Shown here: one piece after another, positions 38,914-47,078 of the stretch
Layout of the letters: every line of letters begins with the position of its first letter
Position numbering within the stretch: position 1 is the first letter of the stretch
NCBI RefSeq assembly: GCF_030580915.1
Contig: NZ_JAUQTA010000001.1
Coordinates: forward strand, 1,302,001 to 1,366,000
Length of the DNA: 64,000 nt
Source of the DNA: Nocardioides jiangxiensis
GTDB lineage: Bacteria; Actinomycetota; Actinomycetes; Propionibacteriales; Nocardioidaceae
Reading direction: 5' to 3'
Notes under the pieces: model-generated
What the model was told of the DNA's origin: nothing
The model's input: only the letters and a program-made list of their open reading frames with translations
The model's database searches: none
Made by a program: the position numbers and the translations under genes

Positions 38914-41900
38914 GTGTTCTCCCGAATCGCGATCGTGAACCGCGGCGAGTCGGCCATGCGGCTGATCCACGCCGTCCGCGACCTCACGGCGGCCGGTCAG
39001 GACCTGACCACCATCGCCCTCTTCACCGACGTCGAGCGGCACGCGATGTTCGTCCGCGAGGCCGACGAGCCCTACGGGCTCGGCCCCGCGTCGGCACGCC
39101 CCTACCTGGACCTCGCCGTCCTCGAGCGCGCCCTGACCGAGACCCGGGCGGACGCGGTCTGGGTCGGCTGGGGCTTCGTCGCCGAGGACCCCGCCTTCGT
39201 CGACCTGTGCGACCGGCTCGGCATCACCTTCATCGGCCCCAGCGCTGCCGCCATGCGCCAGCTCGGCGACAAGATCGGCTCCAAGCGGATCGCCGAGCAG
39301 GTCGGCGTGCCCGTGGCGCCGTGGAGCAACGGACCGGTCGACACCCTCGAGGACGCGCTCGCCGAGGCGGAGCGGATCGGCTACCCGATGATGCTCAAGG
39401 CCACGGCAGGTGGCGGCGGCCGGGGCATCCGCAAGGTGGGCACGCCCGCGGAGCTCACCGACGCCTACCAGCGCACCCGCGACGAGGCGGAGCGCGCCTT
39501 CGGCAGCGGCGTCGTCTTCCTCGAGCGCGTCGTCACCGGCGCCCGCCACGTCGAGGTCCAGCTGATCGCCGACGCCCACGGCACCGCCTGGGCCCTCGGC
39601 GTACGCGACTGCTCGGTGCAGCGCCGCAACCAGAAGGTGATCGAGGAGTCGGCCTCCCCGCTGCTCGCTCCCGAGCAGGTGGCGCTGCTCAAGGAGTCGG
39701 CCGAGCGACTGGCCCTCGCCGTCGGCTACGTCGGCGCCGGCACGGTCGAGTTCCTCTACCAGCCGGAGGAGCGCTCCTTCGCGTTCCTCGAGGTCAACAC
39801 CCGCCTGCAGGTCGAGCACCCGATCACCGAGGTCACGACCTCCGTCGACCTGGTGAAGGCGCAGGTCCACGTCGCCCGCGGCGGACGCCTCGCGGACCTC
39901 ACCGGCTCCGGTCAGTCGGTCGAGCGACCGGCGGAATCCGGCCACGCCGTGGAGGCGCGGCTCAACGCCGAGGACCCCGACCGTGACTTCGCCCCGGCCC
40001 CCGGCCGCGTGGCCCTGCTCCGCCTGCCGAGCGGTCCCGGCGTGCGCGTCGACACCGGTCTCGGCGAGGGCGACGTCATCCCCGCCGACTTCGACTCGAT
40101 GATCGCGAAGGTCATCGCCTACGGCCGCGACCGCGACGAGGCACTCGCGCGCCTGCGCCGCGCCATGGCCGACACGACCGTGGTGATCGAGGGCGGCACG
40201 ACCAACAAGGGCTTCATCCTCGACCTCCTCGACCAGCCGGAGGTCACCGTCGGCGAGCCGGCCTGGGCCGACACGGCCTGGATCGACCGCGCCCGCGCCG
40301 AGGGCCGTCTGGCCACCGACGCCCATCGCGAGGCCGCCCTCCTCGTCGCCGCCATCGCGGCGTACGACGAGCAGGTCGCCGTCGAGCGGGCCCGCCTCCT
40401 CGAGACCGCCCACGGCGGTCGTCCGCAGGCCCAGCACAAGGTCGGCGAGCCCGTGGAGGTGAAGCTCCGCGGCACGACGTACCGGCTGACGGCGCTGCAG
40501 CTGGCTCCCGGCCGCTACCGGATCACCCTCGACGCCGGCGCGGGCAGCGCGACGGCCGACGTCGCCATCGAGTGGCTCGACTCCTTCCACGCCCACCTGG
40601 CCGTCGGGGGCCGTCGGCACCGCGTGGTCTCGGCCGTCCACGGCCCGGTTCACCTGGTCGAGGTCGACGGCGTCACCCACCGGATCAGCCGCGACGAGGG
40701 CGGCGTCGTCCGCTCCCCCGCCCCCGCGCTGGTCGTGGCGACCCCTGCTGCCGTCGGCGACATCGTCCCCGCGGGTGCACCCCTGCTCGTGCTGGAGAGC
40801 ATGAAGATGGAGACGGTGATCCCCGCGCCGTTCGAGGCCCGGGTCCGCGACCTGCAGGTGACCACCGGCAGCCAGGTCGAGACCGGCGCCCCGCTGCTGC
40901 GCGTCGAACCGGTCTCCGGCGACGTCGCGACAGCGGCCGCCGCCACGGACGGGCCGGCGATCGACCTCCCCGGCAGCTCCGAGCCGGCCACCCTCGAGGA
41001 GCGGGTCGAGCGGGCCTGCGCGACGCTCACCGCGCTCCTTCTCGGCTACGACGTGCCACGCGGCGACCGCAGCGCGGCGCTCAAGGAGTACCTCAGCGCC
41101 CGCGACGAGCTCCGCGCTGCCGGTGGCGGCGTCCTCGCCACCGACTCGGCCCTGGTCGACCTCTTCACCGACGTCGCCGACCTCCACCGCGACCGCCCGG
41201 CAGAGGAGGAACGCCGCACCGAGCTGCGCGTCCACAGCTCACGCGAGCACTTCCACACCTACCTGCGCAGCCTCGACGCCGACCGTGGCGGCCTGCCGGA
41301 CGCGTTCCGCGAGCGCCTCTGTCGCGTGCTCCGCCACTACGGCGTGACCGGGCTGGACCGCACGCCGACCCTCGAGGACGCTGTCTTCCGCATGTTCCTC
41401 GCCCAGCAGGGTCCCGCCGCCGACGCCGACCTCGTGGTCGCCGTGCTCCAGCGCTGGATCGACGAGCCGGCACCGTCGGGTGCGGAGGCGTCGGAGGTCC
41501 GCGACCGGCTCGAGCGCCTCAAGGGCGCCAGCCAGCGTCGCTTCCCCGTGGTCGGCGACCTGGCGCGCAGCATCCGGTTCCGGTGGTTCGACCAGCCGTT
41601 GGTCGACGCCGAGCGCGCGGCGGTCGTGGCCGGCGTCCGCGACGAGGTGGCGGCCCTGGCCGCCTCGCCCTCCGCACCGGACCGGACCGCCCGGGTCGAG
41701 GCCCTCGCCGCCATCCCCGAGAAGATCGTCAGCTTCCTCGGCGAACGCATCGCCGCCGGCGCGGGCGCGCCCGAGCCCATGCTCGAGGTGATGACCCGCC
41801 GCCACTACCGCGAGGCCCTCGGCGAGCTCACCGCCGCGGCGCGGGACGGCCGGGAGATCCTCCACGCCGGCTACCAGCTCGACGGCCAGGACCGCCTGCT

Positions 41901-44445
41901 CCTCACCACGACCGGCACGTGGTCCGAGCTGGCGACGCCGGGCTCTGCGCTGGTCCGCGACCTCGACGTCGCGCTGACGACGGCCTCGGCCGGCCCGGAC
42001 GTCGCGATCGACCTCTTCCTGCACTGGGCGGAGGCCCCGTCGACGTCCGCCGAGACCGCCGATCGCCTGCGCGACGCGCTCGCGGCGACCGGGCTGGTCG
42101 CCCGTACCCGACGGGTCACGGTCGCGGTGTGCCCGCCGGATGCCGGTCGCGTCGACTACTTCACCTTCCGGCCCGGGGCCGACGGCGTGGTCGTCGAGGA
42201 CGACCTGGTCCACGGCGTCCACCCGATGGTGGCCCGCCGTCTCGACCTCTGGCGACTCCGCGACTTCCGGATCACCCGTCTCGACGCACCCGAGGACGTG
42301 CTCCTCTACGAGTGCGTCGCCCGGGAGAACGCCGACGACCGCCGCCTCGTCGCCCTCGCCCAGGTCCGCCAGCTCGCCGTCGTCCGGGACGAGGACGGGC
42401 GCGTGAGCGGCGTGCCGCACGCCGAGCGGGCGATCGAGAACTGCCTCGAGGCCGTGCGCCGGGCCCGCACCGCGCGGGGGGCCACCGGCGTCAGGCTCGA
42501 CCTCAACCACGTGTGGGTCCACGTCTGGCCCGTCGTCGACGCCGACGTCGACCAGCTCACCGCCCTGCAGCGGAAGATCACCCCGCTGACCGATGCAGCC
42601 GGCATCGACGAGGTCGCGGTCAGCGGCCGGCTCGCCGGCCCCGACGGGTCGGCCCACCCGGCCTGCATCCGCTTCTCGCGGGGCCCGGGCGGCCGGGTCG
42701 TCGCCGCCGTCGAGGCCCCGCCGACCGAGCCCCTCAAGCCCCTCGACGAGTACGACGGCAAGGTGCTGCGCGCCCGCCGCCGCGGCCTGGTGTACCCCTA
42801 CGAGCTGCTCCCGCTGCTGACCGGCGCGACCGGCTCGTTCATCGAGCACGACCTCGACGACTCCGGCGCCCTGGTGCCCGTCGACCGACCGCGCGGCCTC
42901 AACCAGGCCGGCATCATCGCCGGCCTCGTCTCCACCCCGACCACGCTGCACCCCGAGGGCGTGCAGCGCGTGGTCCTGTGCGGCGACCCGACCAAGGCAC
43001 TCGGCGCGGTGTCGGAAGCGGAGTGCACCCGCGTCATCGCCGCGATCGACCTCGCCGAGCGTCTCGGCGTACCGCTGGAGTGGTACGCGCTCTCCGCCGG
43101 TGCCCGCATCTCGATGGAGTCCGGCACCGAGAACATGGACTGGGTGGCAGCCGGCCTGCGCCGGATCATCGAGTTCACCCAGGCGGGAGGCGAGATCAAC
43201 GTGGTCGTGGCCGGCATCAACGTCGGCGCCCAGCCCTACTGGAACGCCGAGGCCACGATGCTCATGCACACCCGCGGCATCCTGGTGATGACCCCGGACA
43301 GCGCGATGGTGCTGACCGGCAAGCAGTCGCTCGACTTCTCCGGCGGCGTCTCGGCCGAGGACAACTTCGGCATCGGCGGCTACGACCGCGTGATGGGCGC
43401 CAACGGCCAGGCGCAGTACTGGGCGGCCGACCTGCCGGGCGCCTTCGACGTCCTGATGGCACACTACGAGCACACCTACGTCGCCCCGGGCGAGGCCGGT
43501 CCGCGCGCAGCACCGACCACCGACCCGGTCGACCGCGACGTGCGGCCGTTCCCGCACAGCGACCCGTCGAGCGACTTCACCACGGTCGGCCAGATCTTCT
43601 CGCGGGAGCACAACCCCGACCGCAAGAAGCCCTTCGACATCCGTACGGTCATGCGGGCTGTGGCCGACCAGGACCACGCGACGCTCGAGCGCTGGGCGGG
43701 CATGGCCGATGCCGACACGGCGGTCGTCCTCGACGCGCACCTGGGCGGCCAGCCGGTCTGCCTGCTCGGCATCGAGTCCAAGCCCGTGCCGCGTCGCGGC
43801 TTCCCGCCCGCCGACGGTCCGGACGTCTACACCGGCGGCACGCTCTTCCCGCGGTCGTCGAAGAAGGCGGCGCGCGCGATCAACGCCGCCAGCGGCAACC
43901 GTCCGCTGGTCGTGCTGGCCAACCTCTCCGGCTTCGACGGCTCGCCCGACTCGATGCGCAACCTCCAGCTCGAATACGGCGCCGAGATCGGCCGCGCGAT
44001 CACGAACTTCGACGGCCCGATCGTCTTCGTCGTGATCTCCCGCTACCACGGTGGCGCGTTCGTGGTCTTCTCCAAGGCCCTCAACCCGCGGATGACGGTG
44101 CTCGCCCTGGAGGGCTCGTTCGCCTCCGTCATCGGCGGCGCCCCGGCAGCCGCGGTCGTCTTCTCGGCGGACGTCGACAAGCGCACCGCCTCCGACCCGC
44201 AGGTGGCCGAGCTGGAGCAGGCGGTCGCCGACGCGGCGCCTGCCGAGCGAGGCCGGCTGGCGGTGGAGCTGACCCGGCTGCGCTCGGCGGTCCGGGCCGA
44301 GAAGCTGGGTGAGGTCGCAGCCGAGTTCGACGGCGTGCACGACATCCACCGCGCCGTCCGCGTCGGGTCGGTCGACGCGGTCATCTCGGCCGAGCGGCTC
44401 CGTCCGGAGATCATCGCCGCGCTGGCGCGCGGCCTGGAGGGCTGA
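38914..44445 (+). CDS. Single-chain multidomain acyl-CoA carboxylase (LCC-type)
   Basis: The 1843-residue biotin enzyme makes malonyl-CoA or longer carboxyacyl-CoAs. The biotin carboxylase (1-~460) starts FSRIAIVNRGESAMRLIHAVRDL, with the ATP-grasp glycine loop GGGGRGIRK near 166. The biotin carrier site is ESMKME with Lys631. A long central region (~700-1250) has no catalytic motif that I recognise. The fused carboxyltransferase (~1290-1843) has TGATGSFIEHD, GRDCR-like oxyanion sites, and NLSGFDGSPDSMRNLQLEYGAEIGRAI. This layout matches the long-chain acyl-CoA carboxylase (LCC) described in mycobacteria and resembles eukaryotic ACC. GTG at 38914 has GGAGG 5 bases upstream and gives the canonical start. 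It is divergent from fas, implying malonyl-CoA supply to it. Confidence 0.92.
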   Translation: MFSRIAIVNRGESAMRLIHAVRDLTAAGQDLTTIALFTDVERHAMFVREADEPYGLGPASARPYLDLAVLERALTETRADAVWVGWGFVAEDPAFVDLCDRLGITFIGPSAAAMRQLGDKIGSKRIAEQVGVPVAPWSNGPVDTLEDALAEAERIGYPMMLKATAGGGGRGIRKVGTPAELTDAYQRTRDEAERAFGSGVVFLERVVTGARHVEVQLIADAHGTAWALGVRDCSVQRRNQKVIEESASPLLAPEQVALLKESAERLALAVGYVGAGTVEFLYQPEERSFAFLEVNTRLQVEHPITEVTTSVDLVKAQVHVARGGRLADLTGSGQSVERPAESGHAVEARLNAEDPDRDFAPAPGRVALLRLPSGPGVRVDTGLGEGDVIPADFDSMIAKVIAYGRDRDEALARLRRAMADTTVVIEGGTTNKGFILDLLDQPEVTVGEPAWADTAWIDRARAEGRLATDAHREAALLVAAIAAYDEQVAVERARLLETAHGGRPQAQHKVGEPVEVKLRGTTYRLTALQLAPGRYRITLDAGAGSATADVAIEWLDSFHAHLAVGGRRHRVVSAVHGPVHLVEVDGVTHRISRDEGGVVRSPAPALVVATPAAVGDIVPAGAPLLVLESMKMETVIPAPFEARVRDLQVTTGSQVETGAPLLRVEPVSGDVATAAAATDGPAIDLPGSSEPATLEERVERACATLTALLLGYDVPRGDRSAALKEYLSARDELRAAGGGVLATDSALVDLFTDVADLHRDRPAEEERRTELRVHSSREHFHTYLRSLDADRGGLPDAFRERLCRVLRHYGVTGLDRTPTLEDAVFRMFLAQQGPAADADLVVAVLQRWIDEPAPSGAEASEVRDRLERLKGASQRRFPVVGDLARSIRFRWFDQPLVDAERAAVVAGVRDEVAALAASPSAPDRTARVEALAAIPEKIVSFLGERIAAGAGAPEPMLEVMTRRHYREALGELTAAARDGREILHAGYQLDGQDRLLLTTTGTWSELATPGSALVRDLDVALTTASAGPDVAIDLFLHWAEAPSTSAETADRLRDALAATGLVARTRRVTVAVCPPDAGRVDYFTFRPGADGVVVEDDLVHGVHPMVARRLDLWRLRDFRITRLDAPEDVLLYECVARENADDRRLVALAQVRQLAVVRDEDGRVSGVPHAERAIENCLEAVRRARTARGATGVRLDLNHVWVHVWPVVDADVDQLTALQRKITPLTDAAGIDEVAVSGRLAGPDGSAHPACIRFSRGPGGRVVAAVEAPPTEPLKPLDEYDGKVLRARRRGLVYPYELLPLLTGATGSFIEHDLDDSGALVPVDRPRGLNQAGIIAGLVSTPTTLHPEGVQRVVLCGDPTKALGAVSEAECTRVIAAIDLAERLGVPLEWYALSAGARISMESGTENMDWVAAGLRRIIEFTQAGGEINVVVAGINVGAQPYWNAEATMLMHTRGILVMTPDSAMVLTGKQSLDFSGGVSAEDNFGIGGYDRVMGANGQAQYWAADLPGAFDVLMAHYEHTYVAPGEAGPRAAPTTDPVDRDVRPFPHSDPSSDFTTVGQIFSREHNPDRKKPFDIRTVMRAVADQDHATLERWAGMADADTAVVLDAHLGGQPVCLLGIESKPVPRRGFPPADGPDVYTGGTLFPRSSKKAARAINAASGNRPLVVLANLSGFDGSPDSMRNLQLEYGAEIGRAITNFDGPIVFVVISRYHGGAFVVFSKALNPRMTVLALEGSFASVIGGAPAAAVVFSADVDKRTASDPQVAELEQAVADAAPAERGRLAVELTRLRSAVRAEKLGEVAAEFDGVHDIHRAVRVGSVDAVISAERLRPEIIAALARGLEG

Positions 44446-44451
44446 GGCCGC

Positions 44452-45330
44452 TCACGCCTCGCGTGCGAGGCCCGGCACCGGGCCGGCTTCGACCCGTGCC
44501 ATCGCGGCGTCGAAGCCGGTCCGCCCCTGGCGCCGGTACGCGGCCCGTGCGCGCGGCAGCAGCCGCACGCGCTCCGGGACGTGCGGCCAGACCACCCGCA
44601 TCGACGTCATGAACGCTGCGTGCGAGGCGGCCTGGGCGGGGTTCCACCCGAAGCCGCAGCGCTCGCGCAGGACCGGCGGGAGGCAGCCGGCCGCGATGTC
44701 GCGGGCCGGCAGCCCGCCGAGACGGGAGCCGAGCTGCCAGAGCGGACCCGGCAGCCAGGGCTGTTCCATGCGCCACGGCTCGTTGAGGAAGTCGATCAGC
44801 CCCTGGGCGGCCGGCGTCACCTCGAGCACGTTCTCCACGTGGTGGTCCCAGTACTCGAGGAAGTCGCCGTAGGTCCGCGGCACGACGCGCATCGTCATCC
44901 CGTACATCCGCCACCAGTCGACGGTCTCGGCGTAGTACGCCTCGCGGACGGTGCGCGACATCCGTCGCCGGACCAGGTCGTCGACCCGGAACGCGACGTC
45001 GACGAAGGTCGCGTGAGCCCAGAAGAACGTCTCGGGATCGAGTGCGTGGTAACGCTCGCCGCCCGGCATCGTCCCCTTGATGTCACGGTGGAAGTCGCGC
45101 ACCCCGTGCGCCTGCTCGCCTGCGCGGTCCCCGTCGAAGATCATCCCGAGGATCTGGGGCACGGACCGGACCAGCCGGGCGAAGGGCTCGTCGTAGAAGG
45201 CCGAGTGCTCCTCGACGCCCTTGCCCAGTGCCGGGTACATCAGCTGCATCAGACCGGTGGCCGGGGCGAACACGAAGCCCGCGCGGTCGCCGTACGACTC
45301 GTAGAGCAGCGACCCGGGTCCGAAGCCCAT
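44452..45330 (-). CDS. MpaB-family (DUF2236) oxygenase
   Basis: This 292-residue protein belongs to the MpaB/latex-clearing-protein-like (DUF2236) family of putative heme oxygenases. The family block FFWAHATFVDVAFRVDDLVRRRMSRTVREAYYAET is present near residue 120, with upstream GVRDFHRDIKGTMPGG. Members cleave C-C double bonds in rubber or terpenoid chains, or act on lipids. It is the second of two adjacent MpaB-type genes (1 base between them) and is convergent with the carboxylase gene (6 bases between stops). The two copies are divergent in sequence and so not a recent duplication. The substrate is unknown; a lipid is plausible from context. Confidence 0.82.
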   Translation of the reverse strand: MGFGPGSLLYESYGDRAGFVFAPATGLMQLMYPALGKGVEEHSAFYDEPFARLVRSVPQILGMIFDGDRAGEQAHGVRDFHRDIKGTMPGGERYHALDPETFFWAHATFVDVAFRVDDLVRRRMSRTVREAYYAETVDWWRMYGMTMRVVPRTYGDFLEYWDHHVENVLEVTPAAQGLIDFLNEPWRMEQPWLPGPLWQLGSRLGGLPARDIAAGCLPPVLRERCGFGWNPAQAASHAAFMTSMRVVWPHVPERVRLLPRARAAYRRQGRTGFDAAMARVEAGPVPGLAREA

Positions 45331-45331
45331 C

Positions 45332-46246
45332 TCAGGCCCCTTCCCCGACGGCCTGCGCTGCGCCCGCGTCCCGGGACCGCTGCAGCGCCGCGCCGTGCGG
45401 CACGGGGCAGCCGGGTGCGAAGGTGCCCATCTCCTCCACGACGTAGCCGTCGGGGTAGCTGCGGATCCGCCGCATGTCGGCGACGTGCTGCGGCCGGCGC
45501 CGCGGCGGCAGCAGGGCGACGAAGCGCGCCCGCAGGCGCAGCGCCAGCCTGGCCAGGCGGCGCGCGACCCGTCCGGGCTCGGCCAGCCCGAACGCGGCCA
45601 GCAGCTCCGGCTCCATGAGCGACCGGCTGACGACGTCGACGAGGGGACGCAGGGGTCGGGGGTAGAAGGTGCGGAGGAGCGCAAGCGTCGAGGCGGCGAC
45701 CCGCGCGGCACCCTCGTCGTAGGCGAAGTGGGCCGCCTCGTAGTCGTCCATGAGCCGAGCGAAGTCGTCGTACGTCGTCGGGACGTCGCGGATCCCCAGG
45801 TGGCGCCCGAGCTCGCGGTAGTAGCGGACGACCGCACGGACCTCGAGGTCGGTCAGGTCACGCCAGCCGAAGTCCGCGATCCACCGGCGCGGTACGACGA
45901 CGAAGGTGGCGAGCACGTAGCGCATGTCGTCGTTGCCGATGTCGTACATGTGGTGCATCTGGTTGATCCGGCGGATCGCGGCCCTGCCCCGCGGGGTGTC
46001 GAAGCCCTCGATGAGCGGCACCTCGAGCAGGATCCCCGTGTCGTCGTAGCGCTTCTGCGTCGCGCCCATGAAGGCGCCGGTGCGGTCCAGCAGCCCACCG
46101 ATCGCGGGCACCGCGTAGGTGCGGAAGAGCGCGAGGCTCAGCGACTGCAGGGTGTCCCACGGGAACTCGTACAGGGACAGGTTGCGGGCGATCTCGACGA
46201 AGTCGACGTCCGGGTCCAGGCCGACACTGCGGCTGCGCTTCGCCAT
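45332..46246 (-). CDS. MpaB-family (DUF2236) oxygenase
   Basis: The first of the MpaB-type pair has 304 residues. Recognisable segments are IRRINQMHHMYDIGNDDMRYVLATFVVVPRRWIADFGWRDLTDLEVRAVVRYYRELGRHLGIRDVPTTYDDFARLMDDYE, typical of oxygenase MpaB-type proteins. A basic, proline-rich linker near residue 240 (LLPPRRRPQHVADMRR) follows. It has no signal peptide. A 15-base near-palindrome (46287-46301) lies 40 bases upstream of its start. A TetR gene on the same strand precedes it, so this unit is probably TetR-controlled. The catalytic heme ligands are not obvious by eye, so the family call rests on the conserved blocks. Confidence 0.82.
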   Translation of the reverse strand: MAKRSRSVGLDPDVDFVEIARNLSLYEFPWDTLQSLSLALFRTYAVPAIGGLLDRTGAFMGATQKRYDDTGILLEVPLIEGFDTPRGRAAIRRINQMHHMYDIGNDDMRYVLATFVVVPRRWIADFGWRDLTDLEVRAVVRYYRELGRHLGIRDVPTTYDDFARLMDDYEAAHFAYDEGAARVAASTLALLRTFYPRPLRPLVDVVSRSLMEPELLAAFGLAEPGRVARRLARLALRLRARFVALLPPRRRPQHVADMRRIRSYPDGYVVEEMGTFAPGCPVPHGAALQRSRDAGAAQAVGEGA

Positions 46247-46286
46247 GGTCCAAGGAAACGCCTGACAACGCCCGTAGTCAATGCCT

Positions 46287-46301
46287 GGGAAGGACTTTCC
46301 C
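46287..46301. promoter_or_regulatory. Near-palindrome before the MpaB pair
   Basis: GGGAAGGACTTTCCC is a 15-base imperfect palindrome, 40 bases upstream of the first mpaB-type ATG and 23 bases beyond the tetR stop. It could be an operator. Confidence 0.4.
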
Positions 46302-46324
46302 GGGCTGCGCGGGGGCGCCGGCGG

Positions 46325-46957
46325 TCAGTCGGCGAGGGCGCGGACGGCGATCGCCGCAGCGTCGTCGACCACGGAGGCCAGGGCGGAGACGTCGCCGCCC
46401 TGACGGATGTGCCGGCTGAGGAGGTGCTCGAACCCGGCCACGAGGGCGACCCCGACGTCTTCCGGGACCCCGCCACGGTCGCCGTCGCCGAACCGCGCCG
46501 CGAGCAGCCGCTCCCCGATCGCCTCCATCAGGCGGTCGTGCTGGGCCCGCACCTCGTCGGTGGCGCGCACCATCTCGATGTGCAGCGCCCGGGTCGCGCC
46601 CGGCGTGACCTCGAGCAGCTGCAGGTAGTAGCGGAGGAAGCGGCGCACGCGCGCCTCGAAGTCGATCTCGCCTGCCGGGTCGGGCTCGTCCAGGGCCGCC
46701 GTCAGCAGGTCGAAGCCCGCATCGACCGCCGCCATGAAGCAGGCCTCGAGCCCGCCGAAGAGCTCGTAGAAGGTACGCCGCGAGACAGCCGCCGCCGCGA
46801 CGACGTCGGCGATCCGGGTCTCGCTCCAGCCGCGCTCGCCGACGACCTGGATGACGGCACGCATCAGGCGCTGGCGCTGGGAGGCGGCGACGACCTCGGC
46901 GTCGATGCCGTGCCGCCCGCGCGGGAGGCGGGCGGGTGAGACGTGGGGCACAGACAC
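46325..46957 (-). CDS. TetR-family transcriptional regulator
   Basis: The 210-residue regulator has a TetR DNA-binding domain at about 28-75 (QRLMRAVIQVVGERGWSETRIADVVAAAAVSRRTFYELFGGLEACFMAAVDAG). A C-terminal helical sensor domain follows. GTG at 46957 lies 6 bases after TAGGGT on the minus strand; an in-frame GTG two codons in is an alternative. It is divergent from the fatty acyl-CoA reductase gene and upstream of the MpaB pair on its own strand, so either or both could be its targets. A GGTAC-N6-GTACC palindrome sits in the divergent gap. Confidence 0.87.
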   Translation of the reverse strand: MSVPHVSPARLPRGRHGIDAEVVAASQRQRLMRAVIQVVGERGWSETRIADVVAAAAVSRRTFYELFGGLEACFMAAVDAGFDLLTAALDEPDPAGEIDFEARVRRFLRYYLQLLEVTPGATRALHIEMVRATDEVRAQHDRLMEAIGERLLAARFGDGDRGGVPEDVGVALVAGFEHLLSRHIRQGGDVSALASVVDDAAAIAVRALAD

Positions 46958-46963
46958 GCGGAA

Positions 46964-46969
46964 ACCCTA
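46964..46969 (-). promoter_or_regulatory. -10-like TAGGGT before tetR
   Basis: TAGGGT on the minus strand is followed by 6 bases and GTG 46957. This is close to the leaderless arrangement repeated elsewhere in the window. Confidence 0.4.
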
Positions 46970-46997
46970 TCCGGAGAGGGGTGGTTGGACCTATCTT

Positions 46998-47013
46998 GGT
47001 ACTACAGCGTACC
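46998..47013. promoter_or_regulatory. GGTAC-N6-GTACC palindrome between tetR and acyl-CoA reductase gene
   Basis: GGTACTACAGCGTACC is a perfect 5+6+5 inverted repeat, loosely extended by TT/AA on the flanks. It lies 41 bases from the tetR start and 66 before the reductase start, in an AT-richer stretch. It is a good candidate operator for the divergent TetR regulator. Confidence 0.5.
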
Positions 47014-47078
47014 CAAAGACGTCCTCACCCGCCTCCCCGACCCTTGACGGGCTCCCAGCAGAACGGCAGCGTGCACCC

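Noticed and set aside
41239..44349. A 1036-codon open frame opposite the carboxylase carboxyltransferase region
   Set aside because: It is a shadow frame with no recognisable domain; the plus strand carries the conserved carboxyltransferase.
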